NCBI GenBank assembly: GCA_028293625.1
Contig: JAQGOL010000006.1
Coordinates: forward strand, 1-64,000
Length of the DNA: 64,000 bases
Direction of reading: 5' to 3'
Origin: Chthoniobacteraceae bacterium
Lineage (GTDB): Bacteria; Verrucomicrobiota; Verrucomicrobiia; Chthoniobacterales; Chthoniobacteraceae
Shown: positions 25,212 to 34,643 of the stretch, one piece after another
How positions within the stretch are numbered: position 1 is the first letter of the stretch
How the letters are laid out: every line of letters starts with the position of its first letter
The notes under the pieces: generated by a model
What the model saw: the letters and a program-made list of their open reading frames with translations, nothing else
What the model was told of the DNA's origin: nothing
Databases searched by the model: none
Program-made: the position numbers and the translations under genes

Positions 25212-25613
25212 CTAAAAGCTGTGCGCCGCGCTGTTGGTCTTCCTGGTGATCTGGACCAGGGTGTAAAGGTTGATGAGTTTGAGCAGGCCGAAGATTTCAG
25301 CTTCGCCCCAATCCTCATCCAGCACCCCTTCGCCGAGGACCACATCGAAGATCCGGCTTTCGGTGGCCGACGGAGCAGGATCAGGGAAGAAAAAGACGTC
25401 CGCGTAAGTGAAGAGAAAGTCGTCGGTGCCGGTCAGCCCCGAGTCCTTGCCCCAGAGCTGGCATTTTAATTTAAAGAGCCGCATCCCGGGACAGTTTGTC
25501 ATCTGACATCGTTCCATCGGGGTGAAGTTCACGTTGCATTTTACAATTGCCCGGACCGTTTTCTTTTTGTGGTCGTGCGCAAGTGTCATCACCGCATTGG
25601 AAATGGTGGCCAT
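25212..25613 (-). CDS. Conserved-looking hypothetical protein
   Basis: The 133-residue protein starts MATISNAVMTLAHDHKKKTV and has an even, soluble composition with three cysteines in the order C-x12-C-x3-C near residues 25-42 (MERCQMTNCPGMRLFKLKC). The rest is acidic and aromatic (DDFLFTYADVFFFPD). Codon use and GC match the neighbours and the ORF is much longer than expected by chance on this strand. I do not recognise a family. It is divergent from the copper operon. Confidence 0.55.
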   Translation of the reverse strand: MATISNAVMTLAHDHKKKTVRAIVKCNVNFTPMERCQMTNCPGMRLFKLKCQLWGKDSGLTGTDDFLFTYADVFFFPDPAPSATESRIFDVVLGEGVLDEDWGEAEIFGLLKLINLYTLVQITRKTNSAAHSF

Positions 25614-25741
25614 TGAAGTTTTTCAGTGATTTGTTAACGCCGCTTTATTCAATACGCGATTGAGCCCGTTCAAAGCCGCCCGGTTTTCGGCCGGGCAAAG
25701 CACCGTTGACTAGTCGCGGCGCATGCCGGTAGGTGTAATCA

Positions 25742-26062
25742 ATGCCGCTTCGCGCGCTATTTACCCTTTTGCTTACCCTGATCGTTTGCTCGGCGGTGCC
25801 GATGGAACGTTGCAAGGCGCAGCGGGATCAATGCGCGTGCTGCGAGAAAGTGGCGGATAAGCTGCTCTGCTGCGCCGCATCGCAGCAAACAGAGACGGAT
25901 AAAAGCGCGCCGGCCGGGGTCGATCTGAAGCTGGCGGTGACGCCTTCGCTGATGGTGATATTGCCGGCTGCCGCAGTGGAGGCGCCTTCGAGCTGCCTGC
26001 GGCAACTAATGCCGTTCTCTTCGGCGTCGCGTTTCGAGAGGCTCTGCATCCGGCTCATCTGA
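25742..26062 (+). CDS. Small Cys-rich secreted protein of the copper-efflux cluster
   Basis: A 106-residue protein with a signal peptide (MPLRALFTLLLTLIVCSAV) and a cysteine cluster just after it (CKAQRDQCACCEKVADKLLC with one more Cys). A hydrophobic stretch follows (about 65-80). The cluster could bind copper. It lies 163 bases upstream of the CusB-like gene on the same strand. Similar short Cys-rich ORFs precede RND metal pumps in related bacteria as far as I recall, but I cannot name a family. Confidence 0.6.
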   Translation: MPLRALFTLLLTLIVCSAVPMERCKAQRDQCACCEKVADKLLCCAASQQTETDKSAPAGVDLKLAVTPSLMVILPAAAVEAPSSCLRQLMPFSSASRFERLCIRLI

Positions 26063-26225
26063 GAGCGCATTGACAGGCGTAGTCTGCCCGCATGCCGGGC
26101 ATGAACCCTTTCGATGCTTCCACTCTCCGATGAATGATCCGTTTTTTTATAATTTTCTTTCCACCACCGCGGTGGCTTTCCTTCGCTGATATTCCGGCCC
26201 GTGCCGGTGACGCAGGCGCAACATC

Positions 26226-27902
26226 ATGAAAATATTCATGATTTTTCTGATCGCTGCCATGGCCGCCGTGGGCGGCTGGCTGGTTGGACGTCACTCGGCT
26301 CCAGCCGGTGGTCAGGCGGCGCACGGGCATGCGATCCTTTTTTACCAAAGCCCGATGCATCCCTGGATCAAGTCCGACAAGCCTGGCAATTGCACGATTT
26401 GCGGGATGAAACTGGTCCCGGTGATTGAAGGCGAGCAACCGCTTGATAATGGCGGCCAGCAAACCGGGGTTCGCCTCAGCACGCAAAGCATCGGATTGCT
26501 GAACGTTGAAACGGCGAAAGTAACACGCCAGCCATTGCGCCGCACGTTGCGCGTGGCGGGAACCATCAATGAGGATGAATCCCGGCATCGGCGGCTTTCC
26601 GCTTATGTGGAGGGACGCATTGAAAAGCTGATGGTCAACTATGTGGGGGCGGAAGTGACCGCCGGCGAGCCGCTCGCTTATTTTTATAGTCCGGCGCTAT
26701 TGGCCGCGCGCGATGAGTTCCTGCTGCTCACCCATCAGGGCGGCACGCAGGCCCGGTTGCTTGAAGCGGCCCGAGCCCGGTTGTTGCGGATGGGGCTAAC
26801 TGCCGCGCAGATCGATGAGTTGCCGCGCAGGAAAAATCAGGACAACTACATCGAAATCCTCGCGCCAATTTCCGGGACGGTCATAGAGCGGAAAATCTAT
26901 GAAGGCCAGTATGTGAAGGAAGGCGAGCTGCTTTTTGAAATCGCCGATTTTTCGAGGATGTGGTTCATGTTCGATGCGTATGAGCGTGACCTGGGATGGG
27001 TCAAAGCCGGGCAGACCGTCGATGTGACCACGCCTTCGGTGCCGGGCAAAATGTTCACCGCGCCGATCACGTTTATCGATCCGAACCTGATGCCGCAAAC
27101 GCGCACGGCGCGTGTGCGGGTGGCGATCGAGAATCCTTTGGTGGGCGAGCCGCCGCATCGCGAGTTGCTTCATCGCGCTTATGGGGAAGCGATCGCGCAT
27201 GCCGAGATAAACGGCGCGCTCGTTGTGCCGCGCTCCGCCGTGTTGTCGCCAGGTGGCGAGCCGGTGGTTTATGTGGCCAAAGGCGGCGGTTATTATGAGC
27301 CGCGCCGTGTCCGTTTGGGCCGGGCGGGGGACCAATACTGGGAACTGCTCGACGGCTTGGTGGAAGGCGACGAAATCGTGACCACGGGCAATCTGCTGAT
27401 CGATGCGCAGGCTCATCTCGACAAGGGCGCGGCTGAACCGGCAATGGCTGCGCCGGCCAAAGAATTAACCGCCGATCAAAGGACCGCGGCCCGCGAGTTT
27501 CTGGTTGCGATGGATGCGCTGGGCGCGGCGCTTGCCGCCGATGATCTGGCCCGTTTTAACGAGGAAGCCGCCAAATTCCACAAGCCGTTTGAAGGAATCA
27601 AAAGCGCGTTTGGCGCCTATGTGCAGAGGATCAGCGCCGAGGGGCAGCTCACGAAGGCCCATGATCTGGGGGCAGCGCGAAAGGCATTTATTAACTTGAG
27701 CATGGCGGCTTCGCAGTTTGCTTCGGTGCTGAAAACGCAGGACCCGGGGTTTGCCGGGATCAAGGTTTTTGAATGTCCGATGGCAAAGGCCGCCGTCCCG
27801 AGCGCGGGCAGCGACAAGGGCCAATGGGTGCAGCTCGGGGAACCGTTAAGGAATCCGTTTTTCGGCCACGAGATGATCGAGTGCGGCGCGGAAGTCCGGT
27901 AA
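26226..27902 (+). CDS. CusB-type periplasmic adaptor of a copper/silver RND efflux pump
   Basis: The 558-residue protein has an N-terminal anchor (4-20) and then a heavy-metal-binding domain (YQSPMHPWIKSDKPGNCTIC, about 40-59, with GMKLVPV), the two-Cys metal site of Cus-type adaptors. The central part is the usual membrane-fusion architecture (barrel-sandwich halves IEKLMVNYVGAEVTAGEPL and ILAPISGTVIERK). The C-terminal ~140 residues match DUF3347 (ALAADDLARFNEEA ... FECPMAKA ... NPFFGHEMIECG), another copper-site domain. This combination points to copper delivery from periplasm to the pump. The ATG at 26226 is two bases before the next gene's region ends; CusA begins 2 bases after the stop. 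Confidence 0.92.
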   Translation: MKIFMIFLIAAMAAVGGWLVGRHSAPAGGQAAHGHAILFYQSPMHPWIKSDKPGNCTICGMKLVPVIEGEQPLDNGGQQTGVRLSTQSIGLLNVETAKVTRQPLRRTLRVAGTINEDESRHRRLSAYVEGRIEKLMVNYVGAEVTAGEPLAYFYSPALLAARDEFLLLTHQGGTQARLLEAARARLLRMGLTAAQIDELPRRKNQDNYIEILAPISGTVIERKIYEGQYVKEGELLFEIADFSRMWFMFDAYERDLGWVKAGQTVDVTTPSVPGKMFTAPITFIDPNLMPQTRTARVRVAIENPLVGEPPHRELLHRAYGEAIAHAEINGALVVPRSAVLSPGGEPVVYVAKGGGYYEPRRVRLGRAGDQYWELLDGLVEGDEIVTTGNLLIDAQAHLDKGAAEPAMAAPAKELTADQRTAAREFLVAMDALGAALAADDLARFNEEAAKFHKPFEGIKSAFGAYVQRISAEGQLTKAHDLGAARKAFINLSMAASQFASVLKTQDPGFAGIKVFECPMAKAAVPSAGSDKGQWVQLGEPLRNPFFGHEMIECGAEVR

Positions 27903-27904
27903 CA

Positions 27905-30900
27905 ATGATTCCTTTTCTTATTACGTGGTCTTTGCGGAACCGCTTCCTGGTTGCGTGCGCGACTCTGATGGTGATCGCCCTGGGCATCTTTGAACTTCAA
28001 CGCACGCCTGTTGATGCCATTCCTGACTTGAGCGAAAACCAGGTGATTGTCTTTGCCGATTGGGCAGGACGCAGCCCGGAAGAGGTCGAGGATCAGATTA
28101 CCTATCCGCTTTCCGTCAACCTCCAGGGATTGGCCGGAGTCAGGTCGGTGCGCGCAAACTCGATGTTCGGGTTCTCGCTGCTGACAGTGATTTTTGACGA
28201 GAAGATCGACAATTATTTTGCCCGAACCCGCATTCTGGAACGGCTCAATTATTTGGGCGACAGCCTGCCGCAAGGGGTCATTCCGAAGCTCGGCCCGGAT
28301 GCCACCGGGCTTGGCTGGGTCTACCAATATTATCTTGATGTCGATCCCGCCAAGGCGCCCAAATCGATCGGTTCACAAACCGGCGGTTACGACCTTGGGC
28401 AATTGCGGGCAATCCAGGATTGGTTTGTGCGGTATCAGCTCAACGCGGTGCAGGGTGTGGCGGAGGTCGCCAGCATCGGCGGCTTTGTGCGGCAATATCA
28501 GATTGAAGTCTCCTCGCACAAGATGCGCGCCGCCAAGGTCTCGCTCGCCTCGGTGATGGAAGCGGTGGCGCAGAGCAATCTGAATGTCGGAGGGAAAGTC
28601 ATCGAGGAGAACGGCATGGAGTTCGTCGTGCGCGGCGTCGGATTGGTCAAGTCGCTCGCAGACCTCGAAAAGATCGTCCTGAGCGAAAACGAAGGAACGC
28701 CGGTTTATCTGCGCGACGTGGCGACCATCCAGATCGGCGGCGATTTCCGCCGCGGCGCGCTCGATATCAATGGAAGCGAAGCGGTGGGCGGAATCGTGGT
28801 GATGCGAAACGGTGAAAACGCGCAGGCTGTGATCGCGGGAATCAAAAAGAAGATTGCCCAGATCGCGCCGAGCCTGCCTCCGGGCGTGAGCATTCGTGCA
28901 TTCTACGACCGCAGCGAATTCATCGACCGGACCGTGGAGACGCTTAAACACGCGCTCATCGAGGAGATCATCCTCGTGACACTGGCGCATATCATCTTCC
29001 TGTTCCATTTCCGCAGCATCCTGATCGTCACGTTCCCTTTGCCGGTTTCGATCCTGATCGCTTTTATCCTGATGCGGCAGTTCGGGATTACTTCAAACAT
29101 CATGTCGCTAAGCGGCATCGCCATTGCGATCGGCGTGCTTGTGGATGCGGCAATTGTAATGACTGAAAATGTTTTGCGGCATTGCGAGGAAGCCGAAAAA
29201 CAGAAGGGAAGCCGGCTCACCACCGCGGAGACTTATGCGGCCACGTTGTCCGCTTCAAAGCAGGTGGGACGGCCGATCTTTTTTGCGATGGCCATCATCA
29301 TTCTGGCGTTTGTGCCGGTGTTCGCGTTGCAGGGACAGGCCGGCAAACTCTTTCATCCACTGGCATTTACAAAAACGTTCGCGATGATCGGCTCCACGCT
29401 GTTGGCGGTCACGATCGTGCCGATCCTTTGCGCTTCGCTGGTGCGCGGCCCGTTTCATTCGGAACAGGACAACTGGGTGATGCGGTTTTTGCTGAGGCTC
29501 TACGATCCGGTGCTCGACTGGGCGTTGCGGCATCGGGTCGCGGTCCTGGCTTTCGCAACCGTGCTGTTGGCGGCCGCCTTGTTCCTCGCCTTCGGGTTGC
29601 CGCGTGCCGTGGTTGAAAAGCTGGAACGCTGGCCGGCGCTGGCGAAATTGGCCGATGGATTCGGCAATGAATTCATGCCGCCGCTCAATGAGGGAGCGCT
29701 TCTTTTTATGCCGGTACTTTTGCCGCAAACGAGCCTGACCGAGGTGAAACGGATCATGGCGTGGCAGGATAAAGTGATCATGGAGACGCCCGAAGTGGTC
29801 TCCTCGGCAGGAAAACTCGGCCGTTCTGAATCGGCCACCGACCCGGCGCCCGTAGAGATGATCGAGACGACAATCGTGCTCAAGCCGCAAAGCCAATGGC
29901 GCCCGGGAATGACCAAGGAGAAACTGATCGCCGAGCTGACGCAAAGGCTGACGCAGGTCCCCGGTTACGTGCCCGGATTTCTTCAGCCGATCGAAAACCG
30001 GCTCCTGATGTTAAGCACCGGGATTCGAGCGCAGGTCGGGATCAAGATCCTGGGCGACGATCTCGATGCGCTTCAACGCAAAGTATTTGAGGTCGAAAAA
30101 GTGGTTCGCGCCGTTTCGGGAGCCGTCGGTGTGGCCCCCTCCCGGATCCAGGGCAAACCGTATCTCGAAATCGAGGTCGATCGGGAAGCCGCCGCCCGGT
30201 ACGGATTACGCGTCCAACAGGTGCTCGATGTGGTGGAAACCGGCATTGGAGGGAAAAATGTGGCGACGACCATCGAAGGGCGTCAACGCTTTCCAATCCA
30301 GGTCCGGATTGAGCGCGGGGAACGGGACGATATTGAAAAACTTGGTGAAATCCTGGTGGCGACCCCGTCCGGGATGCAGATCCCGCTTGGCCAGGTTGCC
30401 ACGATCCGCCGTAATACAGGTCCAAGCGAGATCGGCAGTGAGAATGGCCGGTTGCGGGTTTTTGTGCAGACCAACGTGCAGGGGCGTGACCTGGGCGGGT
30501 TTGTGGAGGAAGTGCAGCGCCGCATCGCCCAGGAGATTATGCTTCCCGATGGAATGACCATTGAGTGGAGCGGCGAATATGAAAATCAGATTCGGGCGCG
30601 GCAGACCTTGCGGCTCATTGTGCCGGCGGTGCTGCTGGTGATTTTCCTTTTGCTTTACATCGTTTACGGCAATGCGAAGGAAGCCGCGCACGTCATCCTG
30701 GCGGTTCCATTCGCGCTGACCGGCGGTGTCTTTTTACAATGGCTGCTCGGCTACCCGTTCAGTGTGGCGGTTTGGGTCGGTTATATCGCGCTTTTCGGCA
30801 CGGCGATCCAGACCGGCGTGGTCATGGTGGTTTATCTGGAGGAATCGGTGGCGCGCAAACGGGAGGAACGCGGCGCAGCCTTCAGCCAGGCGGATCTTTT

Positions 30901-31141
30901 GATTGCGATTAAAGAAGGGGCGCGGCTCCGGTTACGCCCCAAAGTGATGACGGTGGCCACGATTGTGGCGAGCCTTCTGCCGATCATGTGGAGCAGCCGC
31001 ACCGGAGCCGAGGTGATGAAACCGCTGGCGACCCCGGTGATCGGAGGGATGCTCAGCAGTCTGCTTCACATCCTGGTGGTAACGCCCGTGATCTTTGCCT
31101 GGTTGCGTGAAGGAAAACCGGATGCCGCTTCCCACGACTGA
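27905..31141 (+). CDS. cusA: CusA-type heavy-metal RND efflux pump
   Basis: The 1078-residue protein is a full-length HME-type RND transporter with twelve membrane helices: opening MIPFLITWSLRNRFLV, periplasmic loops, and the characteristic TM4 region (GIAIAIGVLVDAAIVMTENV) carrying the conserved Asp proton-relay residues. Other family signatures are GRSPEEVEDQITYPLS near the N-terminus and EGARLRLRPKVMTV near the C-terminus. It exports Cu(I) or Ag(I) with the adaptor encoded upstream. The upstream ORF extension (27773) lies inside the adaptor gene and is not real. It ends 12 bases before the convergent E2 gene. No CusC-like channel gene lies nearby. Confidence 0.95.
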   Translation: MIPFLITWSLRNRFLVACATLMVIALGIFELQRTPVDAIPDLSENQVIVFADWAGRSPEEVEDQITYPLSVNLQGLAGVRSVRANSMFGFSLLTVIFDEKIDNYFARTRILERLNYLGDSLPQGVIPKLGPDATGLGWVYQYYLDVDPAKAPKSIGSQTGGYDLGQLRAIQDWFVRYQLNAVQGVAEVASIGGFVRQYQIEVSSHKMRAAKVSLASVMEAVAQSNLNVGGKVIEENGMEFVVRGVGLVKSLADLEKIVLSENEGTPVYLRDVATIQIGGDFRRGALDINGSEAVGGIVVMRNGENAQAVIAGIKKKIAQIAPSLPPGVSIRAFYDRSEFIDRTVETLKHALIEEIILVTLAHIIFLFHFRSILIVTFPLPVSILIAFILMRQFGITSNIMSLSGIAIAIGVLVDAAIVMTENVLRHCEEAEKQKGSRLTTAETYAATLSASKQVGRPIFFAMAIIILAFVPVFALQGQAGKLFHPLAFTKTFAMIGSTLLAVTIVPILCASLVRGPFHSEQDNWVMRFLLRLYDPVLDWALRHRVAVLAFATVLLAAALFLAFGLPRAVVEKLERWPALAKLADGFGNEFMPPLNEGALLFMPVLLPQTSLTEVKRIMAWQDKVIMETPEVVSSAGKLGRSESATDPAPVEMIETTIVLKPQSQWRPGMTKEKLIAELTQRLTQVPGYVPGFLQPIENRLLMLSTGIRAQVGIKILGDDLDALQRKVFEVEKVVRAVSGAVGVAPSRIQGKPYLEIEVDREAAARYGLRVQQVLDVVETGIGGKNVATTIEGRQRFPIQVRIERGERDDIEKLGEILVATPSGMQIPLGQVATIRRNTGPSEIGSENGRLRVFVQTNVQGRDLGGFVEEVQRRIAQEIMLPDGMTIEWSGEYENQIRARQTLRLIVPAVLLVIFLLLYIVYGNAKEAAHVILAVPFALTGGVFLQWLLGYPFSVAVWVGYIALFGTAIQTGVVMVVYLEESVARKREERGAAFSQADLLIAIKEGARLRLRPKVMTVATIVASLLPIMWSSRTGAEVMKPLATPVIGGMLSSLLHILVVTPVIFAWLREGKPDAASHD

Positions 31142-31153
31142 AGCGCACGGTGG

Positions 31154-32368
31154 CTACAATTCCTCGGGCTTTTGCAATAGCTCGACAATGCGCGCCAGAA
31201 GACGGCCGGCGCCGCCGCCATCGAGAACCCGGTGATCAAAGCTCAGGGTAATCTGTGCTTCGGTAACGGGCAGAAACTGTTCCTTTTCCTTGTCCCACTT
31301 GGGAACGACGTGGCCGGCGCCCATTCCGAGCACGAGCGTTTGTTCAGGGAGTGGGATGGGTGTGGCCCATTCAAGGCCGAACGTGCCGAAGTTGGTGACG
31401 GTGGCAATTGAGCCGCCCAGCGCACTGGCAGGGAGCCGCCGTTGGCGGGCCAGTTCCACCAGTTCGTTGTAGCGCGCGGTCATCGCCTGGAGCGGAGTCG
31501 TGTCGGCCTGGCGCAGGACGGGAACAAGCACGCCATCCTCGGCTTCCACGGCGAAACCGACGTCGATCGCCTTGGGATGCACGATTTTTTCACCAATGAG
31601 GCGGCCCGCAGGGGCGGTGTTTTCACCCAACGCAATGGCCAGGGCGCGCAGCGCATACAACGCCGGGCCCGGTTTGGGATTGCTGGCTTTTCGATGTGCG
31701 AGCAGGCGATCGAGGGCAACGGAACGGCCCACCGTGGCGATCGGCCGCGTCCAGCTCCGGCGCATCGCATCAGCCACCGCGACGCGCATGGTTGAAGCGG
31801 GGGAAAGTTTGTGTTCTTCGAGCTTGGTGAGGAATTTTTCGAAATCGTCGATTGTGACCCGGCCCGCGGCACCGCTTCCGGCAATGCCGGCGAGATCGGC
31901 GGCGTGGAGTCCCAGCTCGTTCATGCGCGCCTTCATCCGGGGCGACATGTAGCTTGCGCCCGCGGCATTGGCGGGAACCGGCAACCCCCTGACGGTCGGT
32001 TCCACCCGGGAAGGTTTAAGGTTCTCGTCCGGGCCGCTGGTGGCGGGCTTGGCGGTGATCCCATTGGTGGAGGCCACCGGGGGCGGGGGAAGCGAGGCGT
32101 CGATTCCAAGGCGAACCGCGTCCTCGTCGCTGACCTCCAGATAAGCGAGCGTGGCGCCAACCGGATAACTTTGTTGAAGCTCAACGAGAAGTTCCACCAC
32201 GCGTCCGTCGCATGGCGCCGTGACGCCCATGGTGGCCTTGTTGGTTTCCACATCCATTATTTCCTGATCGCTCCCGACCAGGTCGCCGATTTGGAAGGGC
32301 AGACTCACAATGGTGGCTTCGGCGATCGATTCGCCGAGTTGAGGCATGGTGATGGGGATTCGAGGCAT
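31154..32368 (-). CDS. Dihydrolipoamide acyltransferase (E2) of a 2-oxoacid dehydrogenase
   Basis: The 404-residue protein has one lipoyl domain (1-78) with the lipoyl-Lys in DVETNKATMGV, where Asn replaces the usual Asp before Lys. A peripheral-subunit-binding domain follows (about 140-177: ASYMSPRMKARMNELGLHAADL), and a catalytic acyltransferase domain (about 200-404) with the active-site His in SFDHRVLDG. It transfers the acyl group to CoA. It is the last gene of an E1alpha-E1beta-E2 operon. Substrate (pyruvate, acetoin or branched-chain oxoacid) cannot be settled from sequence alone. Confidence 0.93.
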   Translation of the reverse strand: MPRIPITMPQLGESIAEATIVSLPFQIGDLVGSDQEIMDVETNKATMGVTAPCDGRVVELLVELQQSYPVGATLAYLEVSDEDAVRLGIDASLPPPPVASTNGITAKPATSGPDENLKPSRVEPTVRGLPVPANAAGASYMSPRMKARMNELGLHAADLAGIAGSGAAGRVTIDDFEKFLTKLEEHKLSPASTMRVAVADAMRRSWTRPIATVGRSVALDRLLAHRKASNPKPGPALYALRALAIALGENTAPAGRLIGEKIVHPKAIDVGFAVEAEDGVLVPVLRQADTTPLQAMTARYNELVELARQRRLPASALGGSIATVTNFGTFGLEWATPIPLPEQTLVLGMGAGHVVPKWDKEKEQFLPVTEAQITLSFDHRVLDGGGAGRLLARIVELLQKPEEL

Positions 32369-32412
32369 CGGCAGTGGGTTTGGAAACTGTGATTGAGGAG
32401 CCGGACGGTTCC

Positions 32413-33375
32413 TTAACGCCGGAGCAATTCGCGCATCTCAGCGCTGATGGTGCGGGCCGTGGGGCGGTGGGTGCCCCAGAGATTGGGATGATAAGGCACC
32501 GGTGTATCCTTGGCATTGAGCCGGCGTGGCGGGGCATCGAGAAGGTCATATCCTTCGCTGGCCACACGCGCCAAAATTTCGGCCGTCACTCCGCCCCAGG
32601 GAAACGCTTCACCAACGGCAAGCAAACGGCCGGTGCGCGCGACCGACGCCAGCACGGTGTCGGTATCGAGCGGTTTGATCGAACGCAGGTCGATGACTTC
32701 AATCTCCCAGCCTTCGCCCGCGAGTTCTTCGGCGGCGGCAAGCGACTCGTGCACCATGGCGCTGTAAGTGACGATCGTGGCGTCGCGTCCGGCGCGTGCG
32801 ACGCGTGCTTTGCCGGTCGGCATCGCCTCGGTGGGAAGCGACTCGGCTTTGAGATGGTAATAAAGATACTTGTGCTCGCAGAAGATCACCGGGTCGTCGA
32901 TGGCGACGGCTTCAAGTAACATGCTGTAAGCATCCTCCACCGTGGCGGGTGTCATGACGATGAGCCCGGGATAATGCGCGTAGAGCGCTTCCATGCTCTG
33001 GCTATGGAATGGGCCGCCCCCGGCTGTTCCGCCGCTCGGCAGCCGGATGGTAATCGGGCAGGGGAGTTGCGTGCGCCAATTCATCGTCGCGGCGTGATTG
33101 ACGATCTGGTTGAAACCAACCGTCGAGAAGTCCGCAAATTGCATCTCGATAATCGGACGCATTCCTTCAATCGCCGCGCCAATGGCCGATCCGATGATGG
33201 CATCCTCGCTGATCGGCGCGTCGAGCACGCGTCCCGGAAATTCCTGGGCGAGATTTTTGGTCGCTTTAAAGGCGCCGCCGAACTGGCCGACATCCTGGCC
33301 GTAAATATAAACGCGAGGATCGTCGGCAAGCGCTTTGGCTTGGGCTTCGCGGATGGCTTCGAGGTAAGTAATCAA
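32413..33375 (-). CDS. 2-oxoacid dehydrogenase E1 component, beta subunit
   Basis: The 320-residue protein is full length for E1beta. It has the N-terminal transketolase pyrimidine-binding domain (ITYLEAIREAQAKALADDPR, EDAIIGSAIGAAIEGMRPI, MQFADF) and the C-terminal transketolase_C domain (VARAGRDATIVTYSAMVHES, and DLRSIKPLD). With the alpha subunit it forms the thiamine-diphosphate enzyme that decarboxylates the 2-oxoacid and loads E2. It follows E1alpha by 19 bases. Confidence 0.95.
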   Translation of the reverse strand: MITYLEAIREAQAKALADDPRVYIYGQDVGQFGGAFKATKNLAQEFPGRVLDAPISEDAIIGSAIGAAIEGMRPIIEMQFADFSTVGFNQIVNHAATMNWRTQLPCPITIRLPSGGTAGGGPFHSQSMEALYAHYPGLIVMTPATVEDAYSMLLEAVAIDDPVIFCEHKYLYYHLKAESLPTEAMPTGKARVARAGRDATIVTYSAMVHESLAAAEELAGEGWEIEVIDLRSIKPLDTDTVLASVARTGRLLAVGEAFPWGGVTAEILARVASEGYDLLDAPPRRLNAKDTPVPYHPNLWGTHRPTARTISAEMRELLRR

Positions 33376-33394
33376 GGGAGAAAAGGAAAAGTTG

Positions 33395-34384
33395 TCAGCC
33401 TTCGCTCAAATGGCGGGTGGCCAGGGCGCACCAGTCTTCCTGGTTCGGGTCGGGAAGCGGTTCACGGATTGTGAGCGCCACCGCGTCGTCAATCTGTTTC
33501 TGGGCTTCCTCGTTCCAGTCGAGCAACGTCGACTCAGCCGCCCATTTTGAACTCAGGATGTGTTGTTCGGCGACTTTTAAGCAATCCCGCCCCAGAGCAC
33601 TCTCTTTCAAGGCCGGATCGACGTAATGCGCGTCGTCATGCTCGCCATGACCTGCCAGCCGCAGCAATGAACCGATCACCAGCTGCGGGCCATGCCCGGC
33701 ACGGGCACGGTCAACGGCTTGGCCGAGCGTTTTTAGGCACGCCCCAAGATCCGTGGCGTCGACGGAATGCCCTTCAATGCCGTAACCGGCGGCTTTGTCG
33801 ACGAGATCGCGGCAGACGAACTGCCGGGAATTGGGCGTTGAATACGCGTATTGATTGTTCGCCACGACCATGACCAGGGGAAGCCGCTCAACGGCCGCCA
33901 GATTCATTGCTTCGTGAAATGCGCCGGTGGAAGTGCCGCCATCGCCAATGCAGGTGGCGCCAACTGTCCCTTCGATTCCGCGAAACCGCCGCGCCATCAG
34001 GCAGCCGGCGACCGCCGGTATCATGGCGCCGAGATGGCTGATCATTGGCAGCATCCCTTCCTTTGGACGGCCCCGATGGACATTTCCGTCGCGGCCGCGC
34101 ATAGGCCCGAGCCGGGAGCCAAGATAAGTGCGCAGGCAATCGAGGAGCGGCTCGCCAAACGCCAGCCGGCCCGCCTGATCGCGAATGAGCGGCGCGAAGA
34201 TGTCGCCTTTGCGCAACGAGCTGCCGATGGCGACGCTTAACGCTTCCTGGCCTTTGCTGACAAAGACGCCACCAAAGATCTTCCCTCCCCGATAAAGGCT
34301 GGCGATCTTTTCCTCGACCAGACGCGCCAGGAGCATCCAGCGGTAAGCCTTAAGGAAAGATTGTGAATTTTCGGACGCTTCCAT
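33395..34384 (-). CDS. 2-oxoacid dehydrogenase E1 component, alpha subunit
   Basis: From the ATG at 34384 the protein is about 329 residues. It has the thiamine-diphosphate motif GDG followed by NN (IGDGGTSTGAFHEAMNLAAV to VANNQYAYSTP) and the family phosphorylation-loop region (GHGEHDDAHYVD). This is the first gene of the operon and is divergent from the metal ABC transporter, with about 260 bases between the two starts. The ORF extends to 34420 but the extra MVLQTAEAPCSC is not family-like. No E3 gene is present in the window; LipA, which would lipoylate E2, is at 58599. Confidence 0.94.
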   Translation of the reverse strand: MEASENSQSFLKAYRWMLLARLVEEKIASLYRGGKIFGGVFVSKGQEALSVAIGSSLRKGDIFAPLIRDQAGRLAFGEPLLDCLRTYLGSRLGPMRGRDGNVHRGRPKEGMLPMISHLGAMIPAVAGCLMARRFRGIEGTVGATCIGDGGTSTGAFHEAMNLAAVERLPLVMVVANNQYAYSTPNSRQFVCRDLVDKAAGYGIEGHSVDATDLGACLKTLGQAVDRARAGHGPQLVIGSLLRLAGHGEHDDAHYVDPALKESALGRDCLKVAEQHILSSKWAAESTLLDWNEEAQKQIDDAVALTIREPLPDPNQEDWCALATRHLSEG

Positions 34385-34643
34385 GCAGCTGCACGGAGCC
34401 TCGGCGGTTTGCAGCACCATGCGTGGAGTCTATGTATTCGCGCTCGGAACGCGCAACCGTTTCTTCCACCGAGTGCAAGATGGAGTGAAATGCAACAGGC
34501 TGGCCCGGTCAGAAAAGCGGTTTTTGGAGGATCGCCGATGGCCGTTGAAAAAACCGGCTTTGTGAGGGCGGCAGGCCTCGAGGAAGCGTCTCGTGTTGCA
34601 ATTGGCTTGCAATTAGACGGCGCCTCTTTACGGTTTTTCCAGC

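Noticed and set aside
27773-27904. Extended start for CusA
   Set aside because: It lies within the CusB-like gene; the ATG at 27905 gives the family start.
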